A DNA stretch of 64,000 nucleotides, from NCBI GenBank assembly GCA_014526335.1, contig JACTAT010000060.1:3217445-3281444 (forward strand). Direction: 5' to 3'. The stretch comes from Chrysaora quinquecirrha (taxonomy: Eukaryota > Cnidaria > Scyphozoa > Semaeostomeae > Pelagiidae). Below are positions 1 to 9,585 of the stretch, in pieces (positions within the stretch are counted from its first letter, which is position 1; every line of letters begins with the position of its first letter). The notes beneath the pieces were generated by a model. It searched no databases. It had not been told where the DNA came from and was given only the letters and a program-made list of their open reading frames with translations. The position numbers and the translations under genes were made by a program.

Positions 1-399
1 GTTCAAAGCCACTTCACCTGTTATGTCCGAATGGGGCCCTGGTCTGTTTTCCTGTGTGAGATATTTTCTCTCTCGGAACAATGCCTGAATAAGCAAAACT
101 TCTTGGCGGTGATCTTTCTTTCCAGCACTTGGAGCTTCGCTTGGATCGCGAACAGCCGCAATGTCCAACGTCTTTTTTCTAACCTTTGGAAATTAAGTGA
201 CGATATTAGATTAGTGAAAAACTGTTTTCTTTGATAATAGTGAGATTGATAATAACAGCTGTAATATCAATAATCATGGAAGTGATACTTATAATAATAA
301 TGAGGATGATGATAGAACCTATAATAGCCACACTTAGTTATTCTTTCTGAAAAAACCATAATTCAGCGAATCATACACAAATACATTGAAAATACATAC
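1..399. other. AT-rich non-coding sequence, probably intron
   Basis: No coding signal is recognised. The stretch includes a short imperfect ATAATAATGAGGATGAT run near 290-315. A GTATGT splice donor read on the - strand at 399-394 borders the coding piece at 400-458, so this is probably the intron that followed that exon before the region was disrupted. Confidence 0.4.
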
Positions 400-458
400 C
401 GTACTGAGATTTTCCAAGTTACGGAAGCTTCTCTGCCATTTTTGTGGGGTGGAAACTC
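400..458 (-). pseudogene. Displaced 3' end of a DUF6589-superfamily exon
   Basis: Read on the - strand, this piece ends at a GTATGT donor and encodes a segment with the core KWQRSFRNLENL. It continues the exon found on the other side of the 459-3183 insertion, which ends in EEVNKEAKKWLLEF. The 6-bp duplication (453-458 and 3184-3189) marks the break. The frame matches only if one base is added in the T run at 439-443. I infer that one exon was split by the insertion. The match of the W..xxRNL tail to DUF6589-like proteins is from memory of the family. Confidence 0.6.
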
Positions 459-503
459 AGTAAGGGAAAAACGCGGGTTCTGGTGCACAAAGGATGCCGC
501 CGC

Positions 504-635
504 CACGTGACCTGTCAATCAAAATCACGTGACCTGTCAATCAAAGTCACGTGACCTGTCAATCAAAATCACATGACCTGTCAATCAAAATCACATGATC
601 TGTCAATCAAAATCACATGATTTGTCAATCAAAAT
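504..635 (+). repeat. Six 22-bp subterminal repeats (left arm)
   Basis: Six exact-length 22-bp units of the form CACGTGACCTGTCAATCAAAAT. Units near the end carry CACGTG and inner ones drift to CACATG and then TTTGTCAATC. CACGTG is an E-box palindrome. Such arrays near the termini could bind an element-encoded or host protein (inference). Confidence 0.9.
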
Positions 636-862
636 CTCGTTTTACAGAAGCCTCATTTTCAATAAGATCTCGTTTCAATGTTACCTCACTTGAATTTTGA
701 CCTCGCTTTTATTTTAACCTCGCTTTCGTGCAGCTGCGCTTTATGAGTTTAGTTGCAGTTTACCTTGAATAAAATCTCTTATTGACACAATGTTTTTTCA
801 TAACTCAAAAATTTATACAAAACAAATAAAACAATATGCTTAAAAACTATTTACAAAGATAA

Positions 863-1207
863 TCATTCACTGCAAAGATAATGTCCATAAGGCAAAGTTT
901 CTATACCATCATCTAAGATATATCGCTTATCATCGAAAGATACCAGCGAGAGTTTATTTGTTGAGACTGAGAATACATCTTGCTTTCTTGACTGGATAGT
1001 GTTCTGCACATGACGAAAAATACTGTTATTAAACAAGCACTCAACATAGTTTTCATGGGCGATTTCATCTTTTACCAATGATTTCTTCACTCCTTTTGCT
1101 TTGCATGTTGTTGAACTCGCTGTCTGATAACTATACATTTTCGATTTTAGTCCAACAAATTCTGTGAGAATTTTTCCACCCAGCTCATCTTTCATTTTTC
1201 CAATCAC
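863..1207 (-). CDS. C-terminal fragment of type-B DNA polymerase-like protein (left arm)
   Basis: An open 114-codon frame reads inward-to-outward in the left arm. It contains the block [26 protein letters not shown] and a terminal [10 protein letters not shown]...YGHYL. From family knowledge this block ends the type-B (protein-primed, organellar/viral-like) DNA polymerases of Polinton-like elements. The polymerase catalytic motifs are absent, so it cannot be an active enzyme. Its duplicate lies at 2392-2735 on the + strand. The Met used is simply the first in frame; the natural protein would begin far upstream. Confidence 0.65.
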   Translation of the reverse strand: MIGKMKDELGGKILTEFVGLKSKMYSYQTASSTTCKAKGVKKSLVKDEIAHENYVECLFNNSIFRHVQNTIQSRKQDVFSVSTNKLSLVSFDDKRYILDDGIETLPYGHYLCSE

Positions 1208-1587
1208 TTTTTTACAGTCTTACTTTGATCCAGAAGTTGACAATACATAAGAACGAATTCGGCGTTTTGTTTGAAACTGCAGACAGCATGTACAAACGTT
1301 GCTTTGATAAAGATTTCACAATACTGTTATTTACTTTTGATTTTTATTCATAGATGATCACAACAATCACACAATAAAAAATGCAAACTTTTTCACCAAT
1401 ATGATATTATTAGTTTTCATGTTTATTCGATTAACAATCATATTTACATACGTTGATTTTTTAGTTTGATATGCGAAATCCGTTTTGTTTTTTTTTTTGT
1501 AAATATTATTTCTCATTAGAATCTTTTCACAAATCAGTGTTTGGAGATCTTAGAAAAAAGAAGCAGAGTTGTTCACATCCAGGTTTG

Positions 1588-2061
1588 TTACTGCGTCAAA
1601 AAGGCATCATCATCATCGTCATCTGTTGCATTTTCATCATCTGCATCCATTGCTGTCTGACGCATGATTAAGAACTTTCTTTTATCAATAGCATAGTGAA
1701 AGGCTTCTTCAAAACTCATACCATCTTCTTCCTTTGCTTTTCTCATGGTTTCAATGACTGCTTTGACAACTTCATCACGTTCGAAACTTTGGCAGTATAT
1801 AAAATTCCTCTTGAAAACTTGTATAATATCTTCATCATCATCAACTTCAGCAAGCATAACAGGCCAGACATTTTGTAGTGGGATTTCATCATCCTCCTCC
1901 TCGTCATCATCATCATCATAATCATCATCAACATCATCATTATCATCATCATCATCAACATGATAGTCGTCATCATTATCATAATCATCATCATTTTCAC
2001 TGACTATTTCACTGTCCAGATCTAATTGAACAACTCTGCTTCTTTTTTCTAAGATCTCCAA
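1588..2061 (-). CDS. Asp-rich acidic protein across the palindrome spacer
   Basis: An open frame of 157 codons begins just inside the right arm and runs through the unique spacer. Residues about 20-65 are almost all Asp/Glu, encoded by GAT/CAT-type trinucleotide repeats. The C-terminal half (about 75-140) has ordinary composition, with YCQSFERDEVVKAVIETM and a second acidic tail. It is the only gene-like content between the arms. I do not recognise the family. It may be a real small acidic protein of the parental element or an accident of trinucleotide expansion in an open frame; the non-repetitive half favours the former. Confidence 0.4.
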   Translation of the reverse strand: MEILEKRSRVVQLDLDSEIVSENDDDYDNDDDYHVDDDDDNDDVDDDYDDDDDEEEDDEIPLQNVWPVMLAEVDDDEDIIQVFKRNFIYCQSFERDEVVKAVIETMRKAKEEDGMSFEEAFHYAIDKRKFLIMRQTAMDADDENATDDDDDDAFLTQ

Positions 2062-2391
2062 ACACTGATTTGTGAAAAGATTCTAATGAGAAATAATATT
2101 TACAAAAAAAAACAAAACGGATTTCGCATATCAAACTAAAAATCAACGTATGTAAATATGATTGTTAATCGAATAAACATGAAAACTAATAATATCATAT
2201 TGGTGAAAAAGTTTGCATTTTTTATTGTGTGATTGTTGTGATCATCTATGAATAAAAATCAAAAGTAAATAACAGTATTGTGAAATCTTTATCAAAGCAA
2301 CGTTTGTACATGCTGTCTGCAGTTTCAAACAAAACGCCGAATTCGTTCTTATGTATTGTCAACTTCTGGATCAAAGTAAGACTGTAAAAAA

Positions 2392-2735
2392 GTGATTGGA
2401 AAAATGAAAGATGAGCTGGGTGGAAAAATTCTCACAGAATTTGTTGGACTAAGATCGAAAATGTATAGTTATCAGACAGCGAGTTCAACAACATGCAAAG
2501 CAAAAGGAGTGAAGAAATCAGTGGTAAAAGATGAAATCGCCCATGAAAACTATGTTGACTGCTTGTTTAATAACAGTATTTTCGTCATGTACAGAACACT
2601 ATCCAGTCAAGAAAGCAAGACGTATTCTCTGTGTCAACTAACAAACTCTCGCTGGTATCTTTCGATCATAAGCGATATATCTTAGATGATGGTACAGAAA
2701 CTTTGCCTTATGGACATTATCTTTGCAGTGAATGA
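2392..2735 (+). pseudogene. Frameshifted duplicate of polymerase C-terminal fragment (right arm)
   Basis: Same coding block as 863-1207, reading outward in the right arm. It differs by a few replacements (for example K to R in [11 protein letters not shown] to D in YVDCLFNN). A one-base shortening of a T run at 2579-2582 puts the last third out of frame, although the homologous DDKRYI...GHYLCSE end is still present up to the stop at 2733-2735. Confidence 0.65.
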
Positions 2736-2962
2736 TTATCTTTGTAAATAGTTTTTAAGCATATTGTTTTATTTGTTTTGTATAAATTTTTGAGTTATGA
2801 AAAAACATTGTGTCAATAAGAGATTTTATTCAAGGTAAACTGCAACTAAACTCATAAAGCGCAGCTGCACGAAAGCTAGGTTAAAATAAAAGCGAGGTCA
2901 AAATTCAAGTGAGGTAACATTGAAACGAGATCTTATTGAAAATGAGGCTTCTGTAAAACGAG

Positions 2963-3138
2963 ATTTTGATTGACAAATCATGTGATTTTGATTGACAGAT
3001 CATGTGATTTTGATTGACAGGTCATGTGATTTTGATTGACAGGTCACGTGACTTTGATTGACAGGTCACGTGATTTTGATTGACATGTCATGTGATTTTG
3101 ATTGACAGGTCACTTGATTTTGATTGACAGGTCACGTG
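2963..3138 (-). repeat. Eight 22-bp subterminal repeats (right arm)
   Basis: Exactly 176 bp, eight units of ATTTTGATTGACAGGTCACGTG and variants. This is the reverse complement of the array at 504-635 with two extra units. The outermost units keep CACGTG, as in the left arm. Confidence 0.9.
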
Positions 3139-3183
3139 GCGGCGGCATCCTTTGTGCACCAGAACCCGCGTTTTTCCTCTACT

Positions 3184-3870
3184 GAACTCTAATAACCACT
3201 TTTTTGCCTCTTTGTTGACCTCTTCCAGCATGGCATCCCAACCTTGATTATGACCTGTCCTCGATGTCCGAGTACCTGTTAAAGATGTCTTCATTTGCTC
3301 TTTTATTGTCTGTGGAGCAAGACACCAAATTTTGAAATCGTTTAAGATAATCTCACGATACTGAGGGTGGTTCCTTGCGAAGAACAACAAAGAAATCTTT
3401 GATTTTGCTGCCAATATAACTTCTGAGTCACCACTCCTTGTGCCAGCGCGAAACAACATCATAGCATGAAGAAAGGTCAGCACCATTTTCTGGCAATATA
3501 TGTAGCTAGGGCTGTCTATTTTTAAGGCGTAATCTATATAGCTTTCAGCTGATAGTGGCAACTTGTTCTTCATAGAGTGTCTCAAGTACGATAGTACGAG
3601 TTCGTCAATCATAGCAATGTACGTTATCTCAAAGATCTGCCAAAGTTTATGATGATCACTACCTTTTCTAATGTAGTTCTGTGCATTTTCACTCACAAAG
3701 CCCAGTTGTTTAACGATCTCCTTCATAAAAACATCCCAGTTTAGTTGCATGAACGACTTCGCAGCATTCATTTCCAAATGCAGAAGACCAGGGAGCTGGA
3801 TTATCCAGTCGAACTGCCGGTGTGCCGTAGGGTTGGGATCAGAACATTCGTGCGAATTAAAATTGCTCAT
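3184..3870 (-). pseudogene. DUF6589-superfamily protein, exon truncated by insertion
   Basis: An open frame of about 230 codons reads toward the palindromic element, and the frame then runs on meaninglessly into its end. Visible motifs include PGLLHLEMNAAKSF, GSDHHKLWQIFEI, SLTGTRTSRTG and EEVNKEAKKWL. Its spacing resembles the C-terminal half of the complete gene at 46742-40142: a G-D-x-x-I helix, an H..Y segment, an N-rich loop, then a D..LEE.NK..K..L tail. I therefore place both in the DUF6589 superfamily, whose members in animals and fungi look transposon-derived. The Met at 3870 may not be the true start; an upstream exon is likely. Biochemical function is unknown. Confidence 0.6.
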
Positions 3871-4029
3871 TTCATATATTGACTGGTTTCACGCCTCACA
3901 AGTAAACAAATAAGTTTCGAGATGACTGTGTAAATTGCGCCATCATTTTCCAGATAGAGCCACTCTCTGTTGCTCTCTTTTTCGTGACATTGAGTGAATT
4001 CCCCTGAAATTTGAGGATGGCGTTGTATT

Positions 4030-4130
4030 ACCCGATCGGCCGACACTTTGTTCCCCGATCGAGGAACTGTTACTCGATTTGGGAACTGTTTCCCGATCGG
4101 GGAACTGTTACTCGATCGAGAGAATGTGCC
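4030..4130. repeat. Four about 20-bp repeats with CGATCG palindromes
   Basis: Units read TGTTCCCCGATCGAGGAAC, TGTTACTCGATTTGGGAAC, TGTTTCCCGATCGGGGAAC and TGTTACTCGATCGAG. Each is itself nearly palindromic around CGATCG. They lie upstream of the DUF6589 remnant (- strand orientation), where a subterminal or regulatory array of that element would be expected. Role is inferred only. Confidence 0.55.
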
Positions 4131-6069
4131 GGACTGCTCACACAGGATACCAAGTAAAAATTAAGTTTGGCTATTAATAAAAATCATTTAAAACCAAATT
4201 GTAAAAAAGATTCACAGACCTTTGTACATAATACACATTACACATTGATCGAGGAGCTGCTGTTTTTCTGCAGGTATGTAATTTGAGACATCGTCGATGA
4301 TGAACATAGCACTTTAACTGATAACAAGGGACCCTTAAAAATGCAGTTGAACCATGACGATTTGCCATGGCCATGGCCTGAATGGCCATGGTCTCAAGTG
4401 CGAGTGTTGTCAGGAAGTCGGAAGAGTGCTGTTCAAGAACCTGCAAAAAGACCAAACACTGGAGGCATCCGACTGTATATATAGGTACTCCTGCCCTGTA
4501 CTCCTGTCAGCAGTGCCATGAAAGTGTTCAATCTTCAGTTTCTTCCTTTCCTGCTGGGTTCCCTAACCTGCATATTTGCCTCATTTTCTCTCATTTGATC
4601 TCAGTACTAGTTACTTCCTAACGATATTTGCATGCTGGGCAAATGGAAGCAAACAGCGCAGTAGTGTCTCCATTGAGTGTGAAGTTCACTTGACTTGCCA
4701 ATGCCAATTGCCATGTCATGCCGAGTCCTTTTGGTTTCACCACATCCATCATACTTGCAGAACGAGCAAAGGAAGTGAATCTGAATGGATTAATCGAGCA
4801 CAGGGAGCACAATTGGCGAATCTGATTGGATGATTTGATCAATATAGACTTATTACACGAATTCCCAAACCTCGTCCCCGCGGAGAAGTAGGCCTCTACG
4901 TGCTACGTGAAACTCCGCTGTCCATATTTCGACCTAACCCATCTCTATGACCTAACCTTATTACACGAGTAGTAGTTATCGCTACTGAGTCTATGCTGGA
5001 CGCTCAAACTTAAACTGATTAGTGATTACCTGAGTCCAACTCTTCGCCAACAGCAGTAACAACAACGACAATCATATAGCTGTTTGCTCAGAGTGGGACG
5101 TAGACTTACTACAAGAAACCTAGTTTTGCTGCCTTTGCCTCAATTCAATTCATTCAAAAAGTGTAAAATCAAAAAAAATAGTTGTTTTTCTTGTTAATGG
5201 TGGCAGCTCAAACAACGACTCATAATATAACTGTTTCAAAATCCTGACTGCTTAGGCCATCGGCGCCAACTTTTTCTCGCTCCAATAAGAGAGCAGCATT
5301 TCACAATCGACCAATATGATTGGCTACTTCAGTGATTTCGAGCCTTTCACGTGGCAGTTTCCGTTTATTTTTCTGAAATTGTGACCCCCCGTGATTACTG
5401 TCGGGAAAATGGAGAGAAAACTTTACCACAGCTTCTTGCCGGCGCAACAGCAAATAAATTACGAAATTTAAACTGGTAAGGTGAGGATTTCAGGCACGCG
5501 ATGGTGCGATTTAAATGGAAAGCCGCGAGGGCTGCCTGGAAATTCACATATTTAGGAAGATAAATGCGAAAATAGGATATAATTAAAAAGAATGAAGTTT
5601 ACTTTGCCTACAAACGCAATTGCATGTATATTAAAAATACCTGCCCAAAAATATTTTTCCACTGAGGTCACGCGGTCCTGGGCAAACGAAATCTCGGCTT
5701 CAGCGGTAAAACTTTAATAATTTCATTGACTTGAAATTTAAGTAGAAGACTCCATTATTCAAAATTTGATGAAGTATAATGCAAGAATACTACGAGGTTG
5801 AGATTTAGCATATTTAAGAAGAAAATTTAAACAGTACAGCAGTCAAATGCAAAATTGTTTTATAGAATTTTTCAACAACTAATTTTCTCTCAAGATAAAG
5901 CCGATGCTGAAGCAGTAAAACTTTTATTTCATGGAAAAACTTTGGCTGAAGTTTTGACTTCCAAAGGAAAAAACAGATAAAAGTACCGATATTCGGGCGA
6001 AAGAATCTTTGCAGATGCAAATGGTTAAGTTGGAAAGCGCTAAGGAATTGTTGAAAAACTTATCTGGAC
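4131..6069. other. No recognisable gene; possible weak exons
   Basis: Short open frames exist on both strands (for example - strand 4842-4618, ending ICPACKYR) but none has a recognisable domain. Some - strand pieces could be 5' exons of the DUF6589 remnant. From 4860 to 5800 nothing structured was seen. Confidence 0.3.
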
Positions 6070-6372
6070 ATGTTTTGCTCTCTAATTTATCGACGACACG
6101 AAAATCCTCGGCAACTCAGTGAAACATCTGAATTCAACTTTTCCGTTGTGCTACCTTTGTTAAAGGTGTTGAGAACTCTGAAGGCTCGTATTGAATATTA
6201 TCACATGTTAAGATTATGTAATCAGGATAAAATATATTGCTTTATTCAAAAAATAGCTTTAGCTTTGGAATCATTCGTGTATTGTGTTTGGAACATCATG
6301 CCAAAGCCAAAGATCATAGCTTGTATTAATTTCAAGGTTTTTAGTGAAGCTTTTGTCACGATTATTCAGTAG
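6070..6372 (+). other. Unrecognised 100-codon open frame
   Basis: An open frame in AT-rich DNA with no recognisable motif, no signal peptide and no neighbouring coding context. It is probably fortuitous. It is listed only because the surrounding stretch has no other content. Confidence 0.15.
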
Positions 6373-6485
6373 TATTGAATAGTAAAGTTGTGTTATGTTA
6401 TGTCAAGTCTTTGTCTACTCTGATCTGTTTTACTCCCTAAAACAACACATTACAGAACACATGGCGCCCCACGTTGGGCGCCATT

Positions 6486-7016
6486 TGTTGTGAAGATTAT
6501 TTCGTTCTCAGGGCAAGACACAATCAAGGAATACAACTTTATTGTGTTTTATGTCTATTATATTCGCACTTTTTACATCTGAAACCGACAATCCATAATT
6601 CTACTTCGTGACAATCTATGTTGAGTTGCAGTTACGAGTTACGCCCTCTCCGCTGGCCTAAGCCAGGGAGTGGCCACCTGACGTACGTCCTATTCCGTTT
6701 CGGTTCTTTCTGCAACTGACTCTCGAATTCTAAGCTCAAACTGTTATACATACACTTGCTTTTATTTTATTCCCTAATACGTCAGTTACTGATGAAGATC
6801 ATAGATCGAAACGTTTAAAAAAAAGTTGTCTATATTTTTGAAATTCTCTTATATAGTATTTATATATATCTTATTAAGGAACTTATGTCTAATTTATTCC
6901 CTAACACGGTATGCCTGTGCAAAGCGAACATTTCCGCTATATTCCTATTGGCTGATTTACAGCACTGACGCAATGACTAGTGATGGGGTGATAATTGTCC
7001 TTTGATCTATACAGCA
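6486..7016 (-). mobile_element. LTR of a retrotransposon (about 531 bp)
   Basis: On the - strand this starts TGCTGTATAG and ends CTTCACAACA (TG...CA). It is preceded by a polypurine tract (AAACTGGGGGAGTG) and followed at once by a primer-binding-like site TGGCGCCCAACGTGGGGC. Having a polypurine tract before and a primer site after one LTR means internal sequence once lay on both sides, as in a tandem or circle-derived copy. No second LTR was found in the window. Family not assigned. Confidence 0.55.
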
Positions 7017-7117
7017 CACTCCCCCAGTTTGATTGCTTCAGCAATCAAGACTCCTTAATTTACAATTACCAAACCCGAATTTCTACGTACGAGGTATCTA
7101 CTAAATTCTCTACTATT

Positions 7118-7226
7118 TGCAAGGGCCGTTCATTTGGAGCTTGTTGAATCCCTCGATATCGACTCGTTCATACGTGCATTCAAACGCTTTTTTGCGCGTA
7201 GGGGCCTGCCGGCAACAATTATAAGG
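7118..7226 (+). pseudogene. BEL/Pao integrase fragment
   Basis: The + strand encodes RAVHLELVESLDIDSFI, then FKRFFARRGLPATII. This is the conserved segment between the first and second catalytic aspartates of BEL/Pao integrases. The following SDN motif is lost and the frame ends shortly after. It lies opposite in strand to the LTR at 6486-7016, so the two are probably unrelated pieces. Confidence 0.75.
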
Positions 7227-7739
7227 TGTAGGTTGTTGGGAAAACTTACAGAATTAATTAAGAACAACTGTTGGTATCTACTTTTGAAGAAAATCACCTC
7301 GTTTGAGTCTAGCTTCTTTTTTATTTCAATAACGATGTCCTCTAATAAGATAGTGATACACAGTTAATAGGAGATTTCACAGTTATGCTGCAACTATATT
7401 TTGAAAGGACTTTTAATTTTCAAATAATGTTGCAAAATACAACGGCAAGGAGAGGGAATCTCCAGGTTTTAGCAAGCAAATGCAAGCTGTTCCATTCATT
7501 ACACCGGATGGGCCAAAGAACCCCCCCAACTAAATAATCAAAATAAAACCTGTCTTGTGGCAGAATCTTACCACGTAAACTAGAACATAATAAACATATT
7601 TAGTAGAAAAATTTATGCCCTATGCCTATCTTGCTCTTTTACTGGTAGTAGTAATCCAAAGCAAAACTCGGGAATCTCTAGTTCAAATGCAGGCGTAAAT
7701 CACGAAACAATGGAGGTAAAGACTAAGGAGCTTTTTAAA

Positions 7740-8309
7740 CAAACCAGTATGGTCTGAATGTCCTCCGTTTTGTTTTATGCATATTTCAATCCTAATTAGA
7801 CATGCATAGATTGTTCTTTCCAACTTCCGCTAGGAGTCCACGCTCATTCGCATAACGTAGGACTGGACATGTCAGATGTTGCTTTCAGACTCATGGAGCC
7901 CATGGACCAGCTTTTGTTATCAAGTAACGGTTACCATATTGTGTTGTCTCAAGTAACGGTTACCATATTGTGTTGTCAAACAGATTTAAATCAGGGCTAT
8001 TCTGTGGCCACAGGTCATTTGCAATCTTAATGAAGTCAGGACCTTTTAGTCTGGTGGCCAGTTGAGATGACCTTGACATCGAGTACTTATGGGTTTTTAT
8101 TTTATTTTCTGTTTGTATGGTCATAGAAGACTCGAAAAAGCCAAACATGCCCCTTCCAAGTGTTGGGCAAATTTTTTTATGACCTGCCGAATATGCGTGA
8201 TGTCCAAGGTAAAAAATGCATCGAAAAAATTTTTGTAAATTGTCAAAACATGGTGTTGTTTGGTCTCATTCGAATGGAAATCGACTCTAGATTTCGAATA
8301 TAGCATCAA
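7740..8309 (-). pseudogene. mariner/Tc1-like transposase remnant
   Basis: On the - strand near 8060-7960 the sequence GPDFIKIANDLWPQNSPDLN followed by xxDNxIW matches the WPxxSPDLNPxDxxIW block around the last catalytic aspartate of mariner-type transposases. Upstream and downstream frames are broken by stops. An imperfect 33-bp tandem duplication (TCAAGTAACGGTTACCATATTGTGTTG) at about 7919-7978 interrupts the block just after it. Related debris lies at 19285-19560. Confidence 0.75.
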
Positions 8310-8523
8310 GACATCTGATTTTTATAAAAAAAGAATCAAAAAAGAAAACCAAAGAAAAATGTTCTTTGAAAAATTATCTTTAGTTAGTTAGCATAGCTTG
8401 TACGTTAGTAAGTTAGTTAGTTAGCTACTTTGGACGGTACTAAAATAGTAAATAAGTTAGTAAGTTTTTTAATTAGTAAGTGAGTTAGTTAGGTAATTAG
8501 TCAGTTAGTTAGTTAGTCAGTTG

Positions 8524-8558
<35 letters not shown>

Positions 8559-8836
8559 GGGTAGTTAGTTTTTAGCTAGCATAGCTTGTAAGTTAGTCAG
8601 GTAATTAGTTAGATACTTTCGAAGATATTAAGTTGGTTAGTTACTTAGTTAGAAAGGGTAGTTAGTTAGTTAGGTAACTAGTTTGTTATATAGTCATTTT
8701 GTTAGTTAGCATAGCTTGCACATTACTCAGTTAGTAAATTAGGTAATCTGGGAAATAGTAAGTTAGTTATTAAGTAAGTTATTAAGCTAGCTAGTTAGTT
8801 AGTCAGTTAGTCAGTTAGTTACATTGGAAGATAGTA

Positions 8837-8909
<73 letters not shown>

Positions 8910-9538
8910 ATAAATTAGTTAGTTAGTAAGTTAGTTAGTTACTTAGCATAGCTTGTAAGCTAGTCAGTTAGTTAGTTAGCTACTTTGGAAGATACTAAGT
9001 TAGTTAGTCAGTTAGTTAGTAGTTGGTTAGTTAGATAACTACTTAGTTAGTAACTTAGTTAGTAAGATAATTAAATAGTTAGCGAGTTAGTTATTTGGTT
9101 AGTTAGTTAGCGTAACTTTTAAGTTACTTAGTTAAGCTCAAAAATATGATGAGTGTTCCAAGTAATTCTGGCAGGCATTGTAGCTAGTTAGTTAATTAAT
9201 TAACTAACTAACTAATTAATTAACTAACTAACTAACCAACTAACTAACTAGCTAACTAGCTAAAACTCTAACTAACTGACTATGTAGCTAAGAAACTAAC
9301 TAGCTAACTAACTAACTAACTTACTAACTAACTGATTAAATAAATAACTAACTAGCTAACTAACTAATAACTATCTAGCTAGTTATCTTACTAACTAGCT
9401 AACTAATAAAGTAACTTACGAACCACCTTACTACCGTTTAAAGTACCTAACGAACTAACTGACTAATTTACAAGGTATTCTAACTAAGTAACTTACTGAC
9501 TATCTAAAAACTTAACAAGCCAGATAACTGAATAACTC

Positions 9539-9585
<47 letters not shown>

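Larger units (their letters stand above)
459..1574 (+). repeat. Left arm of long inverted repeat
   Basis: Inverted copy of 2028-3183, about 1.1 kb. It starts AGTAAGGGAAAAACGCGG and ends at AGTTGTTC. The innermost boundary is clear because the spacer (CAT/TCG-rich) differs on either side of the GAACAACT/AGTTGTTC junction. Confidence 0.9.
459..3183. mobile_element. Palindromic Polinton/Maverick-like element (snap-back derivative)
   Basis: Two arms (459-1574 and 2028-3183) are near-identical inverted copies around a 453-bp spacer. The ends read AGTA...TACT, and the flanks are AAACTC (453-458) and GAACTC (3184-3189), a 6-bp target duplication with one mismatch. AG...CT ends with 6-bp duplications are the known signature of Polinton/Maverick insertions. 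Both arms encode the C-terminal block of a type-B DNA polymerase pointing outward, also a Polinton-type gene. No integrase, capsid or ATPase gene is present. The arms differ by scattered substitutions, by six versus eight copies of a 22-bp repeat, and by a one-base loss in the right-arm reading frame. I infer an integrated palindromic deletion derivative. A foldback transposon that captured polymerase sequence is the alternative. Confidence 0.7.
2028..3183 (-). repeat. Right arm of long inverted repeat
   Basis: Reverse-complement partner of 459-1574. It is slightly longer because it has eight rather than six 22-bp subterminal units. Confidence 0.9.

Noticed and set aside
504..635. Regular 22-bp repeats resembling a CRISPR array
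   Set aside because: The units are directly abutting with no spacers, lie in a eukaryotic transposon arm and are mirrored in the other arm.
1743..2000. Met-rich open frame on the - strand
   Set aside because: It is the out-of-frame reading of the GAT/CAT repeats that encode the Asp run of the 1588-2061 frame.
6460..6485. GGCGCCCCACGTTGGGCGCC as a transcription terminator or operator
   Set aside because: The inverted repeat coincides with a retroelement primer-binding site next to an LTR end.
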